Shown here in pieces: positions 1-9,633 of a stretch of DNA of 64,000 nucleotides. The position numbers and the translations under genes were made by a program. The notes beneath the pieces were generated by a model that worked only from the letters and a program-made list of their open reading frames with translations, searched no databases and was not told the DNA's origin. Each line of letters opens with the position of its first letter. Within the stretch, counting starts at the first letter, position 1. Source of the stretch: Winogradskyella marina (GTDB lineage: Bacteria > Bacteroidota > Bacteroidia > Flavobacteriales > Flavobacteriaceae); contig NZ_JADOET010000001.1 in NCBI RefSeq assembly GCF_015645385.1, positions 248,001-312,000 on the forward strand, written 5' to 3'.

Positions 1-116
1 CTGAGCGTTCATTAGTGAAATTAGTAGGTAAGCGTCGTGCTTTACTAGATTACTTAACTAAGAAAGATATCTTAAGATATCGTGCGATAGTTAAAGAATT
101 AGGATTAAGAAAATAA
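1..116 (+). CDS. rpsO: 30S ribosomal protein S15, C-terminal end (partial)
   Basis: Only the last 37 codons are present; the gene begins before the window. In the frame starting at base 3 the protein reads [20 protein letters not shown] and ends with KELGLRK before a TAA at 114-116, which matches the conserved C-terminal helix of ribosomal protein S15. S15 binds 16S rRNA and nucleates assembly of the small subunit platform. The neighbouring pnp gene supports the call, because rpsO-pnp is a conserved gene order in many bacteria. A strong terminator follows 13 bases after the stop, so pnp is probably transcribed at least partly from its own promoter. Confidence 0.93.
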   Translation, partial: ERSLVKLVGKRRALLDYLTKKDILRYRAIVKELGLRK

Positions 117-129
117 TCTCAATATTAAG

Positions 130-157
130 GCCACGCATTTAGCGTGGCTTTTTGTTT
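130..157 (+). terminator. Rho-independent terminator after rpsO
   Basis: A perfect 7-bp GC-rich stem, GCCACGC (130-136) and GCGTGGC (142-148), with a 5-nt loop is followed by a T-rich run. It lies just after the rpsO stop codon. The rest of the rpsO-pnp gap (about 158-396) shows no gene and no promoter element I can defend. Confidence 0.9.
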
Positions 158-396
158 TTATATAGCTCAAACGTAAGAGTAAAACAATCGTAAAAAAAAA
201 TAGCATAAAAATCCTAAAGTGATATTAGGATTCGCGGTTTTTCATTGGTCATATAACAACTACACACAACAACACAACTCTGTCCGTCCAGTTTAGGCGG
301 AGACCATTGTTTAACATTTATGCTGCACATTTCTATGCTTTTACTGCGCTCAGTACAGGTAAACTTAATGTTCAGCATTACTAGAATTAAAAATTT

Positions 397-2652
397 ATGA
401 TTCCAAAAACTTTCAAAGAGGTCATAGACCTAGGTGATGGTAGAGAAATTTCTATCGAAACCGGAAAATTAGCAAAACAGGCTCATGGTTCTGTTGTTGT
501 TCAGTCAGGAAAATGTATGTTATTATGTACCGTTGTTTCTAACTACGAACAAAAAGATGTGGACTTCCTTCCACTAACTGTAGACTACAGAGAAAAATTT
601 GCAGCTGCAGGTCGTTATCCAGGTGGTTTCTTCAAAAGAGAAGCAAGACCAAGTGATGGTGAAGTATTAACAATGCGTTTAGTAGACCGTGTTTTACGTC
701 CACTATTCCCAAAAGATTACCATTCTGAAACTCAGGTAATGATTCAGTTAATGTCTCATGACCCAGAAGTTATGCCAGATGCAATGGCAGGATTAGCCGC
801 TTCAGCAGCGATTCAATTATCAGATTTCCCTTTTGAATGTGCAATTTCTGAAGCTAGAGTTGGACGTGTTAATGGTGAATTCATTATCAACCCAACATTA
901 GCGCAATTAGAAACGTCTGACATTGATATGATGATTGGTGCTTCTGCGGATTCTGTGATGATGGTAGAAGGTGAAATGGATGAGATTTCTGAAGAAGAAA
1001 TGGCAGAAGCTATCAAGTTTGCTCACGAGCATATTAAAATACAATGTGCTGCGCAACTTAGATTAGCAGAAGCATTTGGTAAAAAACCGACTCGTGAATA
1101 CCAACCAGAAAGAAAAGACGAAGACTTAGAGAAGAAAGTACATGACATGGCTTACGATAAAGTGTATGCTATTGCAAAAGCTGGATCTTCTAAGCATGAA
1201 AGAAGTGCTGCTTTTCAACAAATAAAAGAAGATATTAAAGCGACGTTTTCTGAAGAAGAATTAGCAGATTACGGAGGTTTAGTTTCTGACTATTACCGTA
1301 AAGCTGAAAAAGCTGCGATTAGAGATTTAACCTTAGATGAAGGTTTACGTTTAGATGGTCGTAAGACTGACGAAATTAGACCAATCTGGTGTGAAGTAGA
1401 TTACTTACCATCAACACATGGCTCTTCAATCTTTACACGTGGAGAAACGCAAGCTTTAGCAACAGTAACTTTAGGAACATCTAGAGATGCTAACCAAATA
1501 GATATGCCATCTCAAGAAGGAGAAGAGCGTTTCTATTTACACTATAACTTCCCACCGTTTTGTACAGGTGAAGCAAGACCAATCCGTGGAACATCTCGTA
1601 GAGAAGTTGGTCATGGTAACTTAGCACAACGTGCTTTAAAAGGTATGATTCCGGAAGATTGTCCTTACACCGTAAGAGTTGTATCTGAAGTATTAGAATC
1701 TAACGGTTCGTCTTCTATGGCAACAGTTTGTTCTGGTACAATGGCGCTTATGGATGCTGGTGTTCAAATGAAAAAACCAGTTTCTGGTATTGCAATGGGA
1801 TTAATTTCTGATGCAGATTCTGGAAAATACGCTGTATTATCTGATATTTTAGGTGATGAAGATCACTTAGGTGATATGGATTTTAAAGTTACAGGTACTG
1901 CAGATGGTATCACCGCTTGCCAGATGGATATTAAAGTAAAAGGATTATCATACGAAATCCTTGTGAATGCTTTACAACAAGCACGTGCTGGTCGTTTACA
2001 TATCTTAGAAAAATTAACGTCTACTATTGCTGAGCCAAATGTAGATGTTAAAGATCATGCGCCTACAATGGTAACAAGACGTGTACCAAACGAATTCATC
2101 GGAGCCTTAATTGGACCTGGTGGAAAAGTGATTCAAGAAATGCAAAAAGAAACTGAGACCACTATCGTTATTAACGAAGATCCAGTGACTGAAGAAGGTA
2201 TTGTTGAAATTATGGGTGTTGGTAAAACAGGAATCAATGCTGTATTGGCAAAAATTGATGCTATTTTATTTAAGCCAGAAGTTGGTAGCGTTTACGAAGT
2301 AAAAGTAATCAAAATGTTAGATTTTGGTGCTGTTGTTGAGTATATGGATGCACCAGGAAACGAAGTGTTATTACACGTATCTGAATTAGCTTGGGAACGT
2401 ACAGAAAATGTATCTGATGTGGTAAACATGGGAGATGTTTTTGATGTAAAATATTTCGGAATAGATTCTAGAACACGTAAAGAAAAAGTGTCTCGTAAAG
2501 CGTTATTACCAAAACCAGAAGGTTTTAAGGAAAGACCACCAAGAGACAACAATAGTCGTGGTGGACGTGATAACAACAGAGGAAGAGATAATCGCGGACG
2601 TGATAACAGACGTGATGATCGTAAACCTAGACAAGAGAAGAAAGAAGATTAA
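397..2652 (+). CDS. pnp: Polyribonucleotide nucleotidyltransferase (PNPase)
   Basis: This enzyme degrades RNA 3' to 5' by phosphorolysis and takes part in mRNA turnover, usually as a ring-shaped trimer in the cytoplasm. The 751-residue length and domain order fit the family: a first RNase PH domain (about 12-145), an all-helical linker (about 150-310), a second RNase PH domain (about 318-540) with the GDMDFKVTG active-site region near 492, a KH domain with the GPGG loop near 571, and an S1 domain (about 628-698). The last 45 residues form an unusual tail rich in Arg, Gly, Asp and Asn ([14 protein letters not shown]), which probably adds RNA contacts. The ATG at 397 gives a normal family N-terminus. 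A terminator follows the stop, so the gene ends its transcript. Confidence 0.97.
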   Translation: MIPKTFKEVIDLGDGREISIETGKLAKQAHGSVVVQSGKCMLLCTVVSNYEQKDVDFLPLTVDYREKFAAAGRYPGGFFKREARPSDGEVLTMRLVDRVLRPLFPKDYHSETQVMIQLMSHDPEVMPDAMAGLAASAAIQLSDFPFECAISEARVGRVNGEFIINPTLAQLETSDIDMMIGASADSVMMVEGEMDEISEEEMAEAIKFAHEHIKIQCAAQLRLAEAFGKKPTREYQPERKDEDLEKKVHDMAYDKVYAIAKAGSSKHERSAAFQQIKEDIKATFSEEELADYGGLVSDYYRKAEKAAIRDLTLDEGLRLDGRKTDEIRPIWCEVDYLPSTHGSSIFTRGETQALATVTLGTSRDANQIDMPSQEGEERFYLHYNFPPFCTGEARPIRGTSRREVGHGNLAQRALKGMIPEDCPYTVRVVSEVLESNGSSSMATVCSGTMALMDAGVQMKKPVSGIAMGLISDADSGKYAVLSDILGDEDHLGDMDFKVTGTADGITACQMDIKVKGLSYEILVNALQQARAGRLHILEKLTSTIAEPNVDVKDHAPTMVTRRVPNEFIGALIGPGGKVIQEMQKETETTIVINEDPVTEEGIVEIMGVGKTGINAVLAKIDAILFKPEVGSVYEVKVIKMLDFGAVVEYMDAPGNEVLLHVSELAWERTENVSDVVNMGDVFDVKYFGIDSRTRKEKVSRKALLPKPEGFKERPPRDNNSRGGRDNNRGRDNRGRDNRRDDRKPRQEKKED

Positions 2653-2675
2653 TTTCTTTTAAACCACAGTATTAG

Positions 2676-2708
2676 ACCCTTGTTATTTTATAACGAGGGT
2701 TTTTTTTA
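2676..2708 (+). terminator. Rho-independent terminator after pnp
   Basis: ACCCTTGTTA (2676-2685) pairs with TAACGAGGGT (2691-2700) over 10 bp with one G.U pair, and a run of eight T follows. It sits 24 bases after the pnp stop codon. Confidence 0.92.
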
Positions 2709-2775
2709 TTTAAAATAAATAGAATTTTAACGCAACCTTTTTACAGATTTTGAGTCTATAGGGAAACCAACCTTT

Positions 2776-3837
2776 ATGAAACTCTCAAAATTTTTAGTAT
2801 TATTTATTTTAATTATTCTTTCATCTTGCTCAAAAGATTTAGATGATAACTTAACAGCAATTCCTGTTTTTGGAGCACAAGAAGCTATTGCTGCAGATTC
2901 AGATTTATTTGATAATTTAAAAGATATTACCACAGATAATGAGCGACCAGACAAAAGTATAGCGTGTATAAACTTTATATACCCTATTACGCTTTTTGTG
3001 TTCGATGATAATAATGAGTATCTCTACCTATCTAGATTATACGATGACGATGAATTTAGTAACTTTTTAAACACTATTGATGAAACGTATTATATTAGTA
3101 TAAGCTTTCCCATAACAACTATGTTAGATTCTGGAGAAGAACTCATCATAGAAGACAAAGAAGAACTTAAGACATCTATTGACAATTGCTTAGATATTGA
3201 AATGGTTAGAGAATCTGGAGATCTAATGAAAGCGTGCATCTTTAAACTAGGTTTTAGTTTTGTAGATGACAATCCTTATTTAGGGAGCTTTATGCAAGAA
3301 TCTGATGGGTTTTTAGTTTTAAGCACTACTGATGATGTTGTTGTTGTTGGTTCATGGACACCATTTGTTATAGAAAATGAATTACACATCAATATTAATA
3401 TTATTGATGATACAGCTATTGGTGACCATTTTAATTTTGATTGGAAAGTAAAATATTTAGATGCTAATTCACTACAATTAAGACATCAAGATCAAGAAAT
3501 TATATTAAATCAACGTTGCGATGCCAATTTTACTGACTGCGGAAATTTCAACTTCGAAGCTTGTGAAACTGAATTAGAAAGTGGCATTGCCGAATTTATT
3601 TTAGATGATTATACTTACTGCATATTTGACACCCTAGAGTTTGATAACGACAATGAGAATTACGAAATATCTTATCACGAAACTGAAGAAGATGCCATCT
3701 CAATAGTTAACCCAATAGTTCCTGAGGAGACATACACAATTACTGAAGCTAATCAAACCCTATACCTGAGAATCAATGATATTGAGAATAATCTTCAGTA
3801 TTATGTCCCTATATCGCTTTCTGCTATTAGTTGTTAA
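2776..3837 (+). CDS. Hypothetical lipoprotein
   Basis: I do not recognise a functional family. The protein begins MKLSKFLVLFILIILSSCSK, a clear lipoprotein signal peptide with the acylated Cys at about residue 19. Acidic residues follow soon after the Cys (KDLDD), which resembles the export signal that sends Bacteroidota lipoproteins to the outer leaflet; this last point is inference. The mature part is about 330 residues, strongly acidic, with several Cys (for example near residues 57 and 242-260) and a beta-rich look. No catalytic motif is visible. It is followed after 31 bases by a second lipoprotein on the same strand, so the two may be co-transcribed. No good -7 element was found in the short gap after the pnp terminator. 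Confidence 0.8.
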   Translation: MKLSKFLVLFILIILSSCSKDLDDNLTAIPVFGAQEAIAADSDLFDNLKDITTDNERPDKSIACINFIYPITLFVFDDNNEYLYLSRLYDDDEFSNFLNTIDETYYISISFPITTMLDSGEELIIEDKEELKTSIDNCLDIEMVRESGDLMKACIFKLGFSFVDDNPYLGSFMQESDGFLVLSTTDDVVVVGSWTPFVIENELHININIIDDTAIGDHFNFDWKVKYLDANSLQLRHQDQEIILNQRCDANFTDCGNFNFEACETELESGIAEFILDDYTYCIFDTLEFDNDNENYEISYHETEEDAISIVNPIVPEETYTITEANQTLYLRINDIENNLQYYVPISLSAISC

Positions 3838-3868
3838 TTAAATTTATTCTCTCAAAAAACAAATTATT

Positions 3869-4816
3869 ATGAAAAAATCAGTACTTATCATCATCCTTTT
3901 TGCCTTAATCAGTTTTTCTTGTTCTAATGAAAGTATCAATGAACCTGAAATGCCTGAAAATGAATTAACAAATTATATTTACAAAACATATAATGTTTCA
4001 AATACACCAAATACGGTTATAGATTCAACGAATTATCAAATTGACAACGATAGAATCACAAGTAGTTCTGGTTTAAATTTAGAGACTCTAACACAACTAA
4101 CTTCAAACTACAATTATGCAAATAACAGAATTAATGAGATTCAATCCTTTAGCAATGGTTTGTTAACTCGTATTCAATCATTTACTTATAATGATGGAGA
4201 TCTTGTTGAATATCTATCAGAATCAATTAATTCTCAAGGACAATCTTCTAGTTTTCAAAAACATGTATTCACGCATACCACTGACACCATTTTTTCTAGT
4301 TGGACGCAAAGTGATGATGGTGTAAATTTTGACATCAATGTTTCAGATTTTAAAATTGTGATAGATGGCAATGATAATAGAACTTATTTTGAAGCATACG
4401 ATTATTTTAATGATGAAATAAAATTTGAAATCAGCACTTACAATGCTAACTCTAGCATTATTAATGAATCAAAATATATGCGTTTAGATAATGGCAATGA
4501 TGTCCTTAGTTTTGAAAATAATTATACAAGCACCTCTTCAGAAAATCTTTTTAACCGAATTAATGAAGCTACTTTTACTAGGAGAAATTTAATGCTATTG
4601 TATCATCTTCAACCTAATGCTGTAAATAACATTAATGCAAAAAATATTTCTAAAAATGCATTGATGACTTTTGAGAGTAGTTTTGGAAATTCTTTTGCAG
4701 ATTTTGAAATTTTAAACACTACAGATGATGTCAATAACATAATTTTAAGTGATTTTAAGACCGTTATTTCTGGTAATGTATTTACTAGATTTTCACAAGA
4801 ATTCATATTTAATTAA
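3869..4816 (+). CDS. Hypothetical lipoprotein
   Basis: This is an unrecognised 315-residue protein. The N-terminus MKKSVLIIILFALISFSCSN is a lipoprotein signal with the lipobox Cys at about residue 18, so it should be anchored in the outer membrane. The mature region is rich in Asn, Ser, Thr and aromatic residues, with segments such as NYNYANNRI and FTYNDGDLVEY. These resemble the short beta-strand repeats of YD/RHS-like or DUF4595-type secreted proteins, but the match is too weak to name. It lies 31 bases after another lipoprotein, suggesting an operon, and is followed by a long perfect hairpin terminator. The two lipoproteins do not look like duplicates of each other. Confidence 0.78.
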   Translation: MKKSVLIIILFALISFSCSNESINEPEMPENELTNYIYKTYNVSNTPNTVIDSTNYQIDNDRITSSSGLNLETLTQLTSNYNYANNRINEIQSFSNGLLTRIQSFTYNDGDLVEYLSESINSQGQSSSFQKHVFTHTTDTIFSSWTQSDDGVNFDINVSDFKIVIDGNDNRTYFEAYDYFNDEIKFEISTYNANSSIINESKYMRLDNGNDVLSFENNYTSTSSENLFNRINEATFTRRNLMLLYHLQPNAVNNINAKNISKNALMTFESSFGNSFADFEILNTTDDVNNIILSDFKTVISGNVFTRFSQEFIFN

Positions 4817-4863
4817 TCTTTAAAAATTTTTATTTAACAGACACAATAGTTGAATTTATTACA

Positions 4864-4912
4864 AAAAAAAAGGAACCCTAAATACAAACTTCTATTTAGG
4901 GTTCCTTTTTTT
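4864..4912 (+). terminator. Long perfect hairpin terminator
   Basis: A nearly perfect inverted repeat of about 20 bp: GGAACCCTAAATA (4872-4884) pairs with TATTTAGGGTTCC (4892-4904), with an A-run before and a T-run after. It would work in either direction, but the genes on both sides are on the plus strand, so its use is to end the lipoprotein transcript. Confidence 0.92.
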
Positions 4913-5020
4913 TGTTCAAATTTCATAATGTTAAATAAAATCTAAAAACAGTCTAAACAGAAAAATCGCACGTAGATATATTAAACTTAATTAAACCACA
5001 AAAAACCACAAACAACTTCT

Positions 5021-6445
5021 ATGGCCTCAAAAAAAACACAATCAAAGACACTTATTTCTAAAACAAAAAAACTATCAAACTCCTTCAATTTATTTCTCAA
5101 TAGTAAATCTAAAACGGAAAACCCAAACAATAAAATTGTACTTTTAAGTACATTTTTACTTCTTAGCATGGGTATTTATTTCCTGTATGTTTTTTATGGT
5201 GATTTTGAACAATTCAACGCCTATAAAACGAGCTCGTCTATTGGATATGCCTTTATAGTTTTAGCAACAACCCTTTTTGCTTTTAAGGTGTTATTCTTTT
5301 TTTATAAAGCTTACAATTATTTTAAATATAAGCCAATAGCTTCTGTTTCAGATAAAGAATTACCAACAGTTACAGTTATTGTTCCTGCTTATAACGAGGG
5401 CAAACAAGTTTATGATACCTTAGTAAGTTTAGACAATAGCAACTATCCAAAACAAAAATTACAAATTATATCCATAGATGATGGTAGTAAGGATGATACT
5501 TGGGACTGGATGCTTGACGCCAAAAAGATACTTGGCGATCGATTAGAAATCTATCAACAGCCAGAAAACCAAGGAAAACGTCATGCCCTTTACCGTGGGT
5601 TTAATTTAGGAACAGGAGATATTTATGTTACAGTAGATAGTGATTCTATCGTCACTGAAGATACCCTTAGAAACTTAGTAAGTCCATTTATTAAAGACGA
5701 AAATTGTGGTGCTGTTGCCGGAAACATTAGAGTTTTAAATAACAAAAAAGAAATGCTTCCGAAAATGCTCGATGTAAGCTTTGTGTTGAGTTTTGAGTTT
5801 GTACGTTCTGCCGAAAGTAATTTGAATTCTGTATTGTGTACACCAGGAGCCTTGGCTGCATATAGAAGTACTGCAGTTCATGATTGCTTACCAGAATGGA
5901 TTAACCAAACCTTTATGGGAAAACCGTCTGATATAGGTGAAGACAGAGCCATGACGAACATGATCTTAAAACAAGGTAAGCACGTATTATTTCAAAAGAA
6001 TGCTGTGGCTTTTACCAATGTACCAGAACAATATATGGGATTATACAAAATGTTTATTCGTTGGGGAAGAAGCAATGTGAGAGAGAATTTAGAAATGGCA
6101 AAATATGTATTCACTAATTTTAGAGCCAAAGGCAAATCTGGAACTAGAATCTTATTTATAAGCCAGTTCTTAAAAATATTGATGAGTTATCCTTTATTAT
6201 TTTCAATGTTGTTCTTTGTCTTAGTACACCCATTATTATTTTTAGGCTCTACATTGGTTAGTATTTTGATCGCTTCAACTTTTTCGGTGATATTTTTCAC
6301 TAGTCAATATAAGAACACTCAAGGATTTTGGGCCTACTCGTATAGTATCTTGTTTACATTCGCTTTATTTTGGATTACACCTTATGCGATTGCAACGGCA
6401 AGTAGAAGAGGATGGCTGACTCGTGAGTTGGTTGAAACCGCATAA
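5021..6445 (+). CDS. Processive family 2 glycosyltransferase, membrane-bound
   Basis: The protein resembles the NodC/hyaluronan synthase/cellulose synthase-like branch of GT2, which polymerises or transfers sugars at the inner membrane. Two N-terminal membrane segments (about 40-60 and 75-97) are followed by the catalytic domain: VTVIVPAYNEG near 116, the nucleotide-binding DDGSKDD near 152, the metal-binding DSDS near 206, GEDRA (acceptor/catalytic Asp) near 306 and an RW motif near 346 in place of the usual QxxRW. Three or four hydrophobic segments close the protein (about 375-460). The donor and product cannot be read from the sequence. It stands alone between two terminators, apart from the polysaccharide locus at 12.5-35 kb. 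The ATG at 5021 is the first in-frame start; the Lys/Ser-rich stretch of about 35 residues before the first membrane segment is unremarkable. Confidence 0.85.
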   Translation: MASKKTQSKTLISKTKKLSNSFNLFLNSKSKTENPNNKIVLLSTFLLLSMGIYFLYVFYGDFEQFNAYKTSSSIGYAFIVLATTLFAFKVLFFFYKAYNYFKYKPIASVSDKELPTVTVIVPAYNEGKQVYDTLVSLDNSNYPKQKLQIISIDDGSKDDTWDWMLDAKKILGDRLEIYQQPENQGKRHALYRGFNLGTGDIYVTVDSDSIVTEDTLRNLVSPFIKDENCGAVAGNIRVLNNKKEMLPKMLDVSFVLSFEFVRSAESNLNSVLCTPGALAAYRSTAVHDCLPEWINQTFMGKPSDIGEDRAMTNMILKQGKHVLFQKNAVAFTNVPEQYMGLYKMFIRWGRSNVRENLEMAKYVFTNFRAKGKSGTRILFISQFLKILMSYPLLFSMLFFVLVHPLLFLGSTLVSILIASTFSVIFFTSQYKNTQGFWAYSYSILFTFALFWITPYAIATASRRGWLTRELVETA

Positions 6446-6466
6446 CAACTTCAGACAAAAACTTAT

Positions 6467-6500
6467 AAGCCTATAAAATTCTATTTTTATAGGCTTTTTC
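6467..6500 (+). terminator. Rho-independent terminator after the GT2 gene
   Basis: AAGCCTATAAAA (6467-6478) pairs with TTTTATAGGCTT (6485-6496), followed by more T. It sits 22 bases after the stop. The following 230 bases up to proC contain no gene and no promoter element that I can support. Confidence 0.9.
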
Positions 6501-6732
6501 TTACATATTTACCATTTTGTCACCGACAAACTGTCACAATTAGGCAAGATCGTATTTTATGAAATTATCATATTTCAACTTAATTCCGCAATAAAATTCT
6601 AATATCTCAACTTTAATAACAAAATCTTTAGGATATCAAAATTCTCTAAATCATAATTTCTTTTTGGCACTGTCGCATAGATGTTGTGGTAATAAAGGCA
6701 ACTGACAGTTAACTTATTAACTAAATAAAATT

Positions 6733-7539
6733 ATGAAAGTATTAGTAATTGGAGCCGGAAATATGGGCTTAACTTATGCTGAAGGTATGGCAGAATCGCC
6801 ACTACTTAGCAAACATAAATTAAAAATCTATGATACCGATCCAAAAAAAATAGAAAGCCTGAGCAAAGATGCTCGCTTTATTGTTTATGATGATTTAAAC
6901 GATTGTCTACCAAAGGCAGATATCGTATTTATTGCGGTAAAACCATATCATAGCGATGGTTTATTTGAAGAAATGAAACCAATGCTAAACACCAATCAAG
7001 TTTTTGTATCTTTAATGGCAGGTGTAACAATAGACACAATAAAACAAAAATTAGACGCCAACAAAGTCATTAGGACGATGCCCAACTTACCTGCACAAGT
7101 AGGTAAAGGTGTTACCTCTTATACAGAATCTAAAGCAGTCTCTAGAGTAGAGCTTCTAATGATTAGAAACCTTTTAGATACCACAGGTACATCAATACAT
7201 GTAAACACAGAAAAGTTTATTGATGCTTCCACCGGAATTTCTGGTAGTGGTCCAGCGTACGTATTCTATTTTATGCAGTCTATGCTAGAAGCTGCACAAG
7301 AAATGGGATTTTCAGATTACGATTCCAAGGTATTAGTGAGTAGCACTTTTGAAGGTGCAATTGAGCTATTCAACCAAAATAATATTTCACCAAAATCATG
7401 GATAGATAAAGTAGCATCAAAAGGAGGCACAACCCAAGCCGCCATTGATTCTATGGAAGATAATAATGTAAAACAGCTTATTCAAGATGCCGCTTATGCT
7501 GCTTTTGATCGTGCTGTAGAATTGGGTAAAGACAAATAA
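6733..7539 (+). CDS. proC: Pyrroline-5-carboxylate reductase
   Basis: It catalyses the last step of proline synthesis, NAD(P)H-dependent reduction of pyrroline-5-carboxylate. The 268-residue length is typical. The N-terminal Rossmann motif VIGAGNMG (residues 5-12), the AVKPYHSDG segment near 75 and the C-terminal signature GGTTQAAIDSME near 230-241 are all present, together with SGSGPAYVF near 172. It opens a three-gene proline operon: proB starts 2 bases after its stop. It could be osmotically controlled, as proline synthesis often is, but no regulatory element is visible. Confidence 0.95.
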   Translation: MKVLVIGAGNMGLTYAEGMAESPLLSKHKLKIYDTDPKKIESLSKDARFIVYDDLNDCLPKADIVFIAVKPYHSDGLFEEMKPMLNTNQVFVSLMAGVTIDTIKQKLDANKVIRTMPNLPAQVGKGVTSYTESKAVSRVELLMIRNLLDTTGTSIHVNTEKFIDASTGISGSGPAYVFYFMQSMLEAAQEMGFSDYDSKVLVSSTFEGAIELFNQNNISPKSWIDKVASKGGTTQAAIDSMEDNNVKQLIQDAAYAAFDRAVELGKDK

Positions 7540-7541
7540 TT

Positions 7542-8321
7542 ATGAGTGACGAAATAAAACGTGTGGTCGTAAAAGTAGGAACCAACGTATTAACAAATAA
7601 AGATAATAGAATTTTAGGTCCAGTTCTTCGTGAATTGGTAAGGCAAATTGCCGTTCTGTATGAAGAAGATATTATGGTTATCCTAGTATCATCTGGCTCT
7701 GCAATGGCAGGAATGGAAGTCTTAGGAGAAACAAACATTAAAGACAAGTCTATAAGACGACAGGTTTATTCTTCTGTAGGTCAGCCTAGAATGATGAGAC
7801 ATTACTACAGTATATTTCACGATTATGGTATGAGATGTGCACAAGTACTGGCGACAAAGCGAGATTTTGACATAGGGAAACACCGCGAAAACATGATTAA
7901 TTGTTATGAAGGCTTACTAGCTGAAGGTGTAACTCCAATCGCAAATGAAGATGATGCTGTTTCACTTACTATGTCTATGTTTTCAGATAATGATGAGTTA
8001 GCCAGTTTAATTGCCGAATTAATTGATGCAGATAGACTAATTATCCTATCAGATACCGATGGTCTTTATACAGGTCATCCAGACGACGACAATTCTGTTC
8101 GATTAAATGAAGTTAAGACGAATGAAAATGTAGAGAAATACGTTCAAAAGTCAGATAAAAAAGAAGGCGAAGGCCGAGGAGGAATGGCTTCAAAATTAAA
8201 AATAGCGAAAGGAACGGCTAATAAAGATATTCCAACGTATATCGCCAATGGTAAACGAGAAAATGTCATTGTAGATATTCTAAATAATAAAGAAGTAGGA
8301 ACTAAATTTATTAGTGCCTAA
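7542..8321 (+). CDS. proB: Glutamate 5-kinase, short form without PUA domain
   Basis: It phosphorylates glutamate to gamma-glutamyl phosphate, the first step of proline synthesis. The amino-acid kinase fold is seen in VVVKVGTNVLT (N-terminus), VSSGSAMAGM near 50, NEDDAVS near 135 and FSDNDELASLIAEL near 147, with ILSDTDGLYTG near 170 and GRGGMASKLKIA near 210. At 259 residues it is about 100 shorter than the E. coli enzyme and lacks the C-terminal PUA domain, as is usual in this phylum. The start is 2 bases after proC and proA follows after 25 bases, so the three are almost certainly one transcript. Confidence 0.94.
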   Translation: MSDEIKRVVVKVGTNVLTNKDNRILGPVLRELVRQIAVLYEEDIMVILVSSGSAMAGMEVLGETNIKDKSIRRQVYSSVGQPRMMRHYYSIFHDYGMRCAQVLATKRDFDIGKHRENMINCYEGLLAEGVTPIANEDDAVSLTMSMFSDNDELASLIAELIDADRLIILSDTDGLYTGHPDDDNSVRLNEVKTNENVEKYVQKSDKKEGEGRGGMASKLKIAKGTANKDIPTYIANGKRENVIVDILNNKEVGTKFISA

Positions 8322-8346
8322 GTAACTTCTAATTAAAATAAAAAAC

Positions 8347-9546
8347 ATGAAACTTTTAAATACAGAAATAAAAAATAAAGTCTTAAAATCAATGCTTCAG
8401 ATTTTAGATCGCGAACGACAGACTATTATTGAAGCGAACAAAAAGGATTTAAATGCCTTTCAAAAAGAAGATCAAGCCTTATACGATCGCCTGATTGTGA
8501 ATGACAAAAAGGTTGATGAGATGATAGCTGCTGTAAACGATGTAATGCTTCAAGAAGATCCTGTTGGACGTGAAATAACCAACAAAACTTTAAAGAATAA
8601 ATTAAACATCGTTAATACCACAGCGCCGTTTGGTACTATTTTAATCATATACGAATCGCGACCAGATGTTACAATTGAAGCGGCAGTTTTAGCTTTTAAA
8701 GCCAATAATAAGATTTTATTAAAAGGAGGAAAAGAAGCTTTAAACAGTAATCTTATTTTAGAAAAATGTTGGCACGAAGCCTTAGAGGAAAACGGATTAT
8801 CTAAAGATTGGATTAGACTTCTACATTTAAAACGCGAAGAAACCCAAGAATTTCTTAGAAATCCTACGGAACCCTTAGACTTAATTGTACCACGTGGAGG
8901 TGAGCGTTTAATTAACTTTGTAAAAACTCATGCTACATGTGCTGTCTTAATTAGTGGTCGTGGAAACAACTTTTTATATGTATCTGAACATGCGGATTGG
9001 AGCAAAGCAGTAAATGTGATAATTAATGCTAAAACAGATAAAATTTCGGGCTGTAATGCTTTAGACAAGGTTCTTATCAATAAGAATTTACCACAGTACG
9101 ATACCAAACTAAAAATGCTTCAAGAAAAATTAGAACAACACAAGGTTGAAATTGTAGTGGACCATAAGGTCTCTAAAATTTTATCTCAAAAAGAAGTCAT
9201 TTCTAATCAAGAGATTTGGGATGAAGAATTTTTAGCATTAAAAGTGCTTATAGGAGAAGTAGCGAATTTAGACGAAGCCATTGATATGATCAATACACAC
9301 TCAGGAAAACATTCGGCTTCAATTATAACAGAAGATAAATCTGAGGCAATGACCTTTATGCATAATGTAGATAGCGCAGCCGTGTATCATAATGCATCTA
9401 CTAGATTCACTGATGGAGGTCAAATGGGAGTTGGCGCAGAGTTAGCTATTAGTACAGACAAATTGCATCATCGTGGGCCTTTAGGCTTAAACCAATTGGT
9501 AACCAATAAATATTATGTTTACGGTGACGGTCAGATTAGAGTTTAG
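8347..9546 (+). CDS. proA: Gamma-glutamyl phosphate reductase
   Basis: It reduces gamma-glutamyl phosphate with NADPH to glutamate semialdehyde, which cyclises to the ProC substrate. The protein is a member of the aldehyde dehydrogenase superfamily, 399 residues long. Visible signatures are IYESRPDVTIEAA near 100, LKGGKEALNSN near 127, DLIVPRGGERLI near 178, the catalytic Cys in KISGCNALDKV near 236, and FTDGGQMGVGAE near 355 followed by the HHRGPLGL motif. It ends the proCBA operon. The gene order C-B-A places the whole proline pathway from glutamate in a single unit. Confidence 0.95.
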   Translation: MKLLNTEIKNKVLKSMLQILDRERQTIIEANKKDLNAFQKEDQALYDRLIVNDKKVDEMIAAVNDVMLQEDPVGREITNKTLKNKLNIVNTTAPFGTILIIYESRPDVTIEAAVLAFKANNKILLKGGKEALNSNLILEKCWHEALEENGLSKDWIRLLHLKREETQEFLRNPTEPLDLIVPRGGERLINFVKTHATCAVLISGRGNNFLYVSEHADWSKAVNVIINAKTDKISGCNALDKVLINKNLPQYDTKLKMLQEKLEQHKVEIVVDHKVSKILSQKEVISNQEIWDEEFLALKVLIGEVANLDEAIDMINTHSGKHSASIITEDKSEAMTFMHNVDSAAVYHNASTRFTDGGQMGVGAELAISTDKLHHRGPLGLNQLVTNKYYVYGDGQIRV

Positions 9547-9633
9547 ACATCTAAATGACCAAGATGCTTGTGAATTCTAAAATTCAGATTAATAAATTAG
9601 GATTTTAGATGAAAATTCCTTATAATAAAGGTT

